Shown: piece by piece, positions 6,152 to 9,712 of the stretch
Position numbering within the stretch: position 1 is the first letter of the stretch
How the letters are laid out: every line of letters starts with the position of its first letter
From: Cocleimonas sp.
Lineage (GTDB): Bacteria > Pseudomonadota > Gammaproteobacteria > Thiotrichales > Thiotrichaceae
Direction of reading: 5' to 3'
DNA length: 9,712 nt
Assembly: GCA_023145485.1 (NCBI GenBank)
Contig: JAGLDT010000210.1
Coordinates: 1 to 9,712, forward strand
Translations under genes and position numbers: made by a program
Notes under the pieces: model-generated
What the model was told of the DNA's origin: nothing
Seen by the model: only the letters and a program-made list of their open reading frames with translations
The model's database searches: none

Positions 6152-6182
6152 AAAAAGGGGCGTGGAAACGCTTCTTTTTTTT
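6152..6182 (+). terminator. intrinsic terminator between DUF3549 and pyrH
   Basis: AAAAAGGGGCGT (6152-6163) pairs along all 12 bases, with two G-U wobbles, with ACGCTTCTTTTT (6168-6179) around a GGAA tetraloop of the GNRA class, and eight Ts follow the last C. It should end the DUF3549 transcript and insulate pyrH. Confidence 0.88.
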
Positions 6183-6209
6183 GCCTATACTTAGGCGTTT
6201 TTCTAAAAT
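6181..6209 (+). promoter_or_regulatory. possible pyrH promoter
   Basis: TTGCCT (6181-6186) and TAAAAT (6204-6209) are 17 bp apart and match the sigma70 elements at four and five of six bases. A start near 6216 would leave only about 12 nt before the ATG and would cut off the AAGGA ribosome site at 6212-6216. Either the start is a little earlier, or this is a chance match and the promoter lies upstream of the terminators. Confidence 0.3.
6183..6202 (+). terminator. second small hairpin with T-run before pyrH
   Basis: GCCTA-TACT-TAGGC (6183-6196) is followed by GTTTTT, directly after the first terminator. The 5-bp stem is short, so it is at most a backup terminator. It also overlaps the candidate pyrH promoter. 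Confidence 0.4.
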
Positions 6210-6227
6210 GTAAGGATTTTATCAACC

Positions 6228-6947
6228 ATGTCAAAAAACGGCAAAACTCAACGTATTTTATTAAAATTAAGTGGTGAAGCCCTGATGGGGCAGTTTGATT
6301 TTGGAATTGATCCTGACGTGTTAAAGCAAACCGCATCCGAAGTGGTTGAACAACAGCAAAAAGGGATTCAACTAGCGCTTGTTATTGGCGGTGGTAATAT
6401 CTTTCGTGGTGCAGGTTTAGCACAAAGTGGAATTGATCGTGTTAGTGCGGATCAAATGGGGATGTTGGCAACGGTTATGAATGCTTTGGCAATGCAAGAT
6501 GCCATAAAAAAACAAGGGGTCAACTGCCGTGTTATGTCGGCATTATCCATTGACCAAGTGGGTGAACCCTATTCTGCTTTATCTGCACGCGAATATTTAG
6601 AACAAGGCGATATTATTATTTTCGCCGCGGGCACGGGTAATCCTTATTTCACCACTGATACAGCTGCTAGCGTACGTGCTATTGAGATACAAGCCGATTT
6701 ATTGTTAAAAGCAACGAAGGTAGATGGTATCTATGATTCAGATCCTATGAAAAATGATAATGCTAAGCGCTATGATAGTTTAAGTTATAACGAAGCAATA
6801 TCACGTGAGTTAGGCGTAATGGATTTAACGGCCATGGTATTGTGTCGTGAAAATAAAATGCCATTGGGTGTTTTTAAACTATTTGATAACGGGGCGTTAG
6901 CTGCAATGATTGCAGGTGAGCCTGTTGGTACAAAAATAGAGGTATAG
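6228..6947 (+). CDS. pyrH: UMP kinase PyrH
   Basis: PyrH phosphorylates UMP to UDP with ATP, a step of pyrimidine nucleotide synthesis, as a cytoplasmic hexamer of the amino-acid-kinase fold; in bacteria it is typically activated by GTP and inhibited by UTP. The 239 residues match the family length. Visible are KLSGEAL at 13-19, GGGNIFRG at 54-61, SADQMGMLAT at 73-82 by the UMP site, AAGTGNPYFTTDTAA at 133-147 and KVDGIYDSDP at 164-173. TAAGGA lies 11 bases before the ATG. Only 3 bp separate it from frr, so the two are one transcript. In many gammaproteobacteria tsf precedes pyrH; here DUF3549 and a terminator do, so pyrH seems to head its own operon. Confidence 0.97.
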   Translation: MSKNGKTQRILLKLSGEALMGQFDFGIDPDVLKQTASEVVEQQQKGIQLALVIGGGNIFRGAGLAQSGIDRVSADQMGMLATVMNALAMQDAIKKQGVNCRVMSALSIDQVGEPYSALSAREYLEQGDIIIFAAGTGNPYFTTDTAASVRAIEIQADLLLKATKVDGIYDSDPMKNDNAKRYDSLSYNEAISRELGVMDLTAMVLCRENKMPLGVFKLFDNGALAAMIAGEPVGTKIEV

Positions 6948-6950
6948 TAT

Positions 6951-7508
6951 ATGATTGACGAGATAATTGAAGATGCAGAAACACGCATGAAAAAGACCAT
7001 TGAGTCGTTAAAAACAGATCTAACAAAAATCCGTACAGGTCGTGCTCATCCGAGTATATTGGACCATATCACGGTTGATTATTATGGCGGACAAGTCCCC
7101 TTAAATCAGGTTGGTAATGTCTCCATTGAAGATGCGCGCACCTTGAGTATTTCAGTGTGGGAGTCTCCCTTAGTGGCTGTGATTGAAAAAGCCATTATGA
7201 CTTCCGATTTAGGGTTAAATCCTATGAGCGCAGGAACTGTGATTCGTGTGCCGATGCCTCCTTTGACGGAAGAGCGTCGCAGAGACTTGGTGAAAGTGGT
7301 AAAAAAAGAAGGCGAAAATGGAAAAATAGCCATTCGAAATATTCGCCGTGATGCAAATTCTGATTTTAAAATGCTACAAAAAGAAAAAGAAATTTCAGAA
7401 GATGATGAGCGTAGAGCACAGGGTGAAATCCAAAAACTAACGGATCAATTTGTTAAACAAGTTGATGCATTGGTTGATAAAAAAGAAGGCGAGTTAATGG
7501 AAGTCTAA
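6951..7508 (+). CDS. frr: ribosome-recycling factor
   Basis: RRF binds the post-termination ribosome and, with EF-G, splits it into subunits so that a new round of translation can begin. The product is exactly 185 residues, the normal length. Domain I is the three-helix bundle at both ends of the chain, with the signature IRTGRAHPSIL at 27-37 leading into domain II (about 31-104). PPLTEERRRDLVK at 103-115 and RNIRRDAN at 129-136 are further family motifs. AGAGGT eight bases before the ATG, overlapping the end of pyrH, is the ribosome site and implies translational coupling. A 159-bp gap follows, so uppS may be controlled separately. Confidence 0.97.
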   Translation: MIDEIIEDAETRMKKTIESLKTDLTKIRTGRAHPSILDHITVDYYGGQVPLNQVGNVSIEDARTLSISVWESPLVAVIEKAIMTSDLGLNPMSAGTVIRVPMPPLTEERRRDLVKVVKKEGENGKIAIRNIRRDANSDFKMLQKEKEISEDDERRAQGEIQKLTDQFVKQVDALVDKKEGELMEV

Positions 7509-7649
7509 ATTTTTTATAAAAAATACGGTATCTTTCATTTGTTAGTTGACACTTTATTCATTGGAATTGGTGGCTTTATCCCCTAATGGTTTGGCAACAA
7601 GCGGGGCTAAAACCGTCGATTCTAAAAATAGCCAAAAAGTGTACGCTAC

Positions 7650-7675
7650 TTTGTCATCTTATAAAGGATGACAAA
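7650..7675 (+). promoter_or_regulatory. hairpin hiding the uppS ribosome site and start codon
   Basis: TTTGTCATC (7650-7658) is the exact reverse complement of GATGACAAA (7667-7675). A T-G wobble and a T-A pair extend the stem to 11 bp with an ATAA loop. The right arm contains AAGGA and the whole ATG of uppS, so the folded mRNA would block initiation. There is no T-run, so it is not a terminator. A competing pairing of AAAGT with ACTTT (ending 7652) overlaps the left arm and could open it. Translational control is inferred. Confidence 0.55.
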
Positions 7676-8456
7676 AACACCCTATAATATAAAAAACATA
7701 AATCAAGGGGAAAATAAAATTAACAGTATTAAAACAATCATTCCACGTCATATTGCCATTGTCATGGATGGTAATGGGCGATGGGCAAAAGCAAAACATC
7801 GCCCCCGTTTATTTGGACACCATCAAGGCGTTGAAACGGTTCGCAATATTATTAAAATGTGCAATAGCATTGGGGTGGAATGCCTGACCCTGTTTGCCTT
7901 TAGTAGTGAAAACTGGAACCGCCCCAAAGAGGAAGTCAATGGCTTAATGAAGCTGTTTATGATGGCGCTAGAAAAGGAGGCTAAATCATTGGCCAAAAAT
8001 GGTGTTCGGTTAGAATTTATTGGTGATCGATCTGCTTTTTCTACCAGCTTACAAAAAAAAATAGCACAGGTTGAAGCATTAACCGCATCAGGTGAAGGGC
8101 TTCACCTCATTATTGCAGCAAACTACGGTGGACGTTGGGATATTTTGCAAGCGACACAAAAAATGATGCAACAAGTCATCAATGAAAAATCTGTTACAAT
8201 AGATGAGAGTGCAATCAACCGTTTGGTATCAACCGCGCATTTACCTGACCCCGATCTCTTTATTAGAACAGGGGGAGAAAGGCGTATTAGTAATTTTTTA
8301 TTATGGCAACTTGCCTATACCGAACTTTATTTTACAGATGTACTTTGGCCTGATTTTACTAGGGATGAACTACAGCTCGCTATTGATGACTTTTCAAATC
8401 GTCAACGTCGCTTTGGAATGACAGGGGAGCAAATTAAGGACAAAAAAAATGCTTAA
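7668..8456 (+). CDS. uppS: undecaprenyl diphosphate synthase (cis-prenyltransferase)
   Basis: UppS (also called IspU) adds eight isopentenyl units to farnesyl diphosphate in cis, making the C55 carrier lipid for peptidoglycan and other envelope polymers. The 262-residue protein has IAIVMDGNGRWAK at 29-41 with the catalytic D34, FGHHQG with H51, FAFSSENWNRP at 76-86 with N82 and R85, and the diphosphate-binding end FIRTGGERRISN at 198-209 plus YTELYFTDVLWPDF at 217-230. The 27-residue lead before RHIAIVMDG is Asn/Lys-rich and within the family's range. ATG 7668 is the only ATG before the conserved core and has AAGG directly in front, but both lie in a hairpin. An AAGGGG eight bases before an ATT codon at 7719 is a remote alternative. 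It overlaps cdsA by 8 bp. Confidence 0.96.
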   Translation: MTKTPYNIKNINQGENKINSIKTIIPRHIAIVMDGNGRWAKAKHRPRLFGHHQGVETVRNIIKMCNSIGVECLTLFAFSSENWNRPKEEVNGLMKLFMMALEKEAKSLAKNGVRLEFIGDRSAFSTSLQKKIAQVEALTASGEGLHLIIAANYGGRWDILQATQKMMQQVINEKSVTIDESAINRLVSTAHLPDPDLFIRTGGERRISNFLLWQLAYTELYFTDVLWPDFTRDELQLAIDDFSNRQRRFGMTGEQIKDKKNA

Positions 8457-9261
8457 ACAGCGCATTATTACAGGAGTATTACTGGCATTAACCGCGCTAC
8501 TGGGTGTTTTATTATTACCTAGCACAGGGTTTGCCGTTATTTCTATGATTGTGTTCATTAGTCTTGCAGGTTGGGAATGGGCTAATTTAACGAGGTTTAA
8601 AGGCGATAGTCCCCGCAGTCTTTTTGTGATTAGCTTGTTACTGGTTGGCGTTATTGCTTATCGCTGGGAAGCAAGTCACTGGGGATTGATTATTATCGGT
8701 GTGCTTTGGTGGTCATATGCATTAACCCTTATGGTACGCTATAAAAGAACTCAAGGTGTTGCAAACCAAACGTGGCTATTGCCACTCTCTTCTTTTTTAG
8801 TCTTAATCCCTGCTTGGCTAGCCTTGCTTGAATTACACAGCCAAACACCTGTTCTCGTTTTATACTTGATTTTCCTCGTTGCTATTGCCGATAGTGGTGC
8901 TTATTTTGCAGGAAAAGCAATGGGAATCACTAAACTAGCCCCAGAATTAAGCCCTGGAAAAACAATTCAAGGATTTAAAGGGGGCTTGTTTGGTGCAGGG
9001 CTTTGGGCCTTATTAGCTGTGTGGTTTTTTGGCTTATCGTTTGAAAATGCCATTATCTTTATCCTTCTTTCTTTACTCGTTGCTGCTCTTTCTGTCGCTG
9101 GTGATCTCTATGAAAGTTTATTAAAACGTGAAGCAGGTGAGAAAGACAGTGGTACGCTACTACCAGGACATGGGGGGATTTTGGATAGAATTGATGGTTT
9201 ATTAGCTGCATTACCCGTGTTTACGTTAGGTTTGTTTATTGTAGGTGGTATTGACGTTTAA
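8449..9261 (+). CDS. cdsA: phosphatidate cytidylyltransferase CdsA
   Basis: CdsA joins CTP and phosphatidic acid into CDP-diacylglycerol, the precursor of all phospholipids, in the cytoplasmic membrane. The 270 residues are mostly hydrophobic, with about eight or nine membrane helices (among them roughly 5-24, 27-44, 55-72, 111-128, 133-155, 178-218 and 250-267). ADSGAYFAGK at 147-156 and LSPGKTIQGFKGG at 167-179 are conserved. The C-terminal signature SLLKREAGEKDSGTLLPGHG runs on as GILDRID (223-249), with the K-D and DRxD residues of the metal and CTP site intact. AAGGA eight bases before the ATG, inside the end of uppS, and the 8-bp overlap point to coupled translation. dxr starts on the last base of its stop codon. 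Confidence 0.97.
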   Translation: MLKQRIITGVLLALTALLGVLLLPSTGFAVISMIVFISLAGWEWANLTRFKGDSPRSLFVISLLLVGVIAYRWEASHWGLIIIGVLWWSYALTLMVRYKRTQGVANQTWLLPLSSFLVLIPAWLALLELHSQTPVLVLYLIFLVAIADSGAYFAGKAMGITKLAPELSPGKTIQGFKGGLFGAGLWALLAVWFFGLSFENAIIFILLSLLVAALSVAGDLYESLLKREAGEKDSGTLLPGHGGILDRIDGLLAALPVFTLGLFIVGGIDV

Positions 9262-9712
9262 TGAATAATAATCAAAATAGCAAAAAAATCACTATTCTTG
9301 GGTCTACGGGAACCATTGGCGTTAATACGCTGGATGTTATCTCGCAACATGGTGATACCTATGAGGTCATCGCTTTAACCGCCCATTCCAATGTCGAAAA
9401 AATGTTACAGCAATGCCTACAATATCAACCACAATACGCGGTCATGGTTGAGGAACAAGCGGCTGAACAACTTGCAACTGCTTTAAAAAATCAAGCCAGT
9501 GAGATTAACGTTCTATCAGGTAGTAAAGCGCTAGAAACCGTCGCACAATTAGAACAGGTCGATTATGTCATGGCTGCGATTGTCGGTGCAGCAGGTTTAT
9601 TACCTAATTTAGCAGCAGCTAAAGCAGGTAAACGTGTCTTACTTGCTAATAAAGAGTCGCTTGTCATGTCAGGCAAACTCTTTATGGATGCTGTAGCCGA
9701 AAACGATGCCAC
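9261..9712 (+). CDS. dxr: 1-deoxy-D-xylulose 5-phosphate reductoisomerase, 5' part
   Basis: Dxr rearranges and reduces DXP to 2-C-methyl-D-erythritol 4-phosphate with NADPH, the committed step of the MEP isoprenoid pathway that feeds UppS. Only the first 150 codons are in the window; the full protein is usually near 395-400 residues. The start ATG shares its A with the cdsA stop (TAATG), so translation is probably coupled; the ribosome site is weak (AGGTGG). KITILGSTGTIG at 9-20 is the NADPH-binding loop of the Rossmann domain, followed by AAIVGAAGLLP at 105-115 and LANKESLVM at 128-136, all typical of the family. The frame is open to the end of the window, so the gene is truncated only by the window edge. 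Confidence 0.96.
   Translation, partial: MNNNQNSKKITILGSTGTIGVNTLDVISQHGDTYEVIALTAHSNVEKMLQQCLQYQPQYAVMVEEQAAEQLATALKNQASEINVLSGSKALETVAQLEQVDYVMAAIVGAAGLLPNLAAAKAGKRVLLANKESLVMSGKLFMDAVAENDA

Noticed and set aside
7509..7580. In-frame open stretch after the frr stop, with a TTG that could start a 15-residue peptide
   Set aside because: No ribosome site and too short to support; probably chance.
8203..8421. 72-codon frame inside uppS in another frame
   Set aside because: It lies wholly within the conserved C-terminal coding part of uppS and has no protein features of its own.
1..9712. Mobile element, CRISPR array, tRNA, phage or defence genes
   Set aside because: No transposase, integrase, spaced repeat array, cloverleaf or defence-type domain was found on either strand.

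Overview
The window looks like chromosomal DNA of a low-GC gammaproteobacterium that metabolises sulfur. The evidence is a stand-alone ATP sulfurylase of the type found in sulfur oxidisers, a DUF3549-family gene (to my knowledge largely gammaproteobacterial), RluB with a basic tail, and the conserved pyrH-frr-uppS-cdsA-dxr order. The species cannot be named from this sequence. No insertion sequence, phage gene, CRISPR array, tRNA or rRNA was found.

Left part (1-2876): the 3' end of an unrecognised plus-strand gene ends in a hairpin. An AT-rich gap of about 320 bp follows, then rsmE (16S rRNA m3U1498 methyltransferase) on the minus strand. rsmE and sat (ATP sulfurylase, plus strand) diverge from a 343-bp gap that holds a perfect 19-bp inverted repeat, a tandem 13-bp repeat and smaller palindromes. 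sat ends in a strong intrinsic terminator that can also serve the convergent gene.

Middle part (2877-6038): a minus-strand gene encodes a small secreted protein of three 48-residue repeats. Upstream of it lie a candidate promoter and a perfect TGTGA-N6-TCACA site of the CRP/FNR type. Next on the minus strand come rluB (23S rRNA pseudouridine synthase) and a small membrane protein, probably co-transcribed. A plus-strand DUF3549 gene follows, with a 22-codon in-frame open stretch beyond its stop.

Right part (6039-9712): two consecutive hairpins, the first a clear terminator, separate DUF3549 from a plus-strand cluster for pyrimidine nucleotides, ribosome recycling and envelope lipid synthesis. 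The order is pyrH, frr, uppS, cdsA, then dxr, which runs off the end. Dxr starts isoprenoid synthesis by the MEP pathway, UppS makes the C55 lipid carrier for the cell wall, and CdsA makes CDP-diacylglycerol for phospholipids. The 159-bp gap between frr and uppS ends in a hairpin that buries the Shine-Dalgarno sequence and start codon of uppS.

Most of the window is ordinary housekeeping DNA, and I see no convincing new multi-gene system. The items most worth a second look are the secreted repeat protein with its CRP-like site, the uppS start-codon hairpin, and the large inverted repeat between rsmE and sat.
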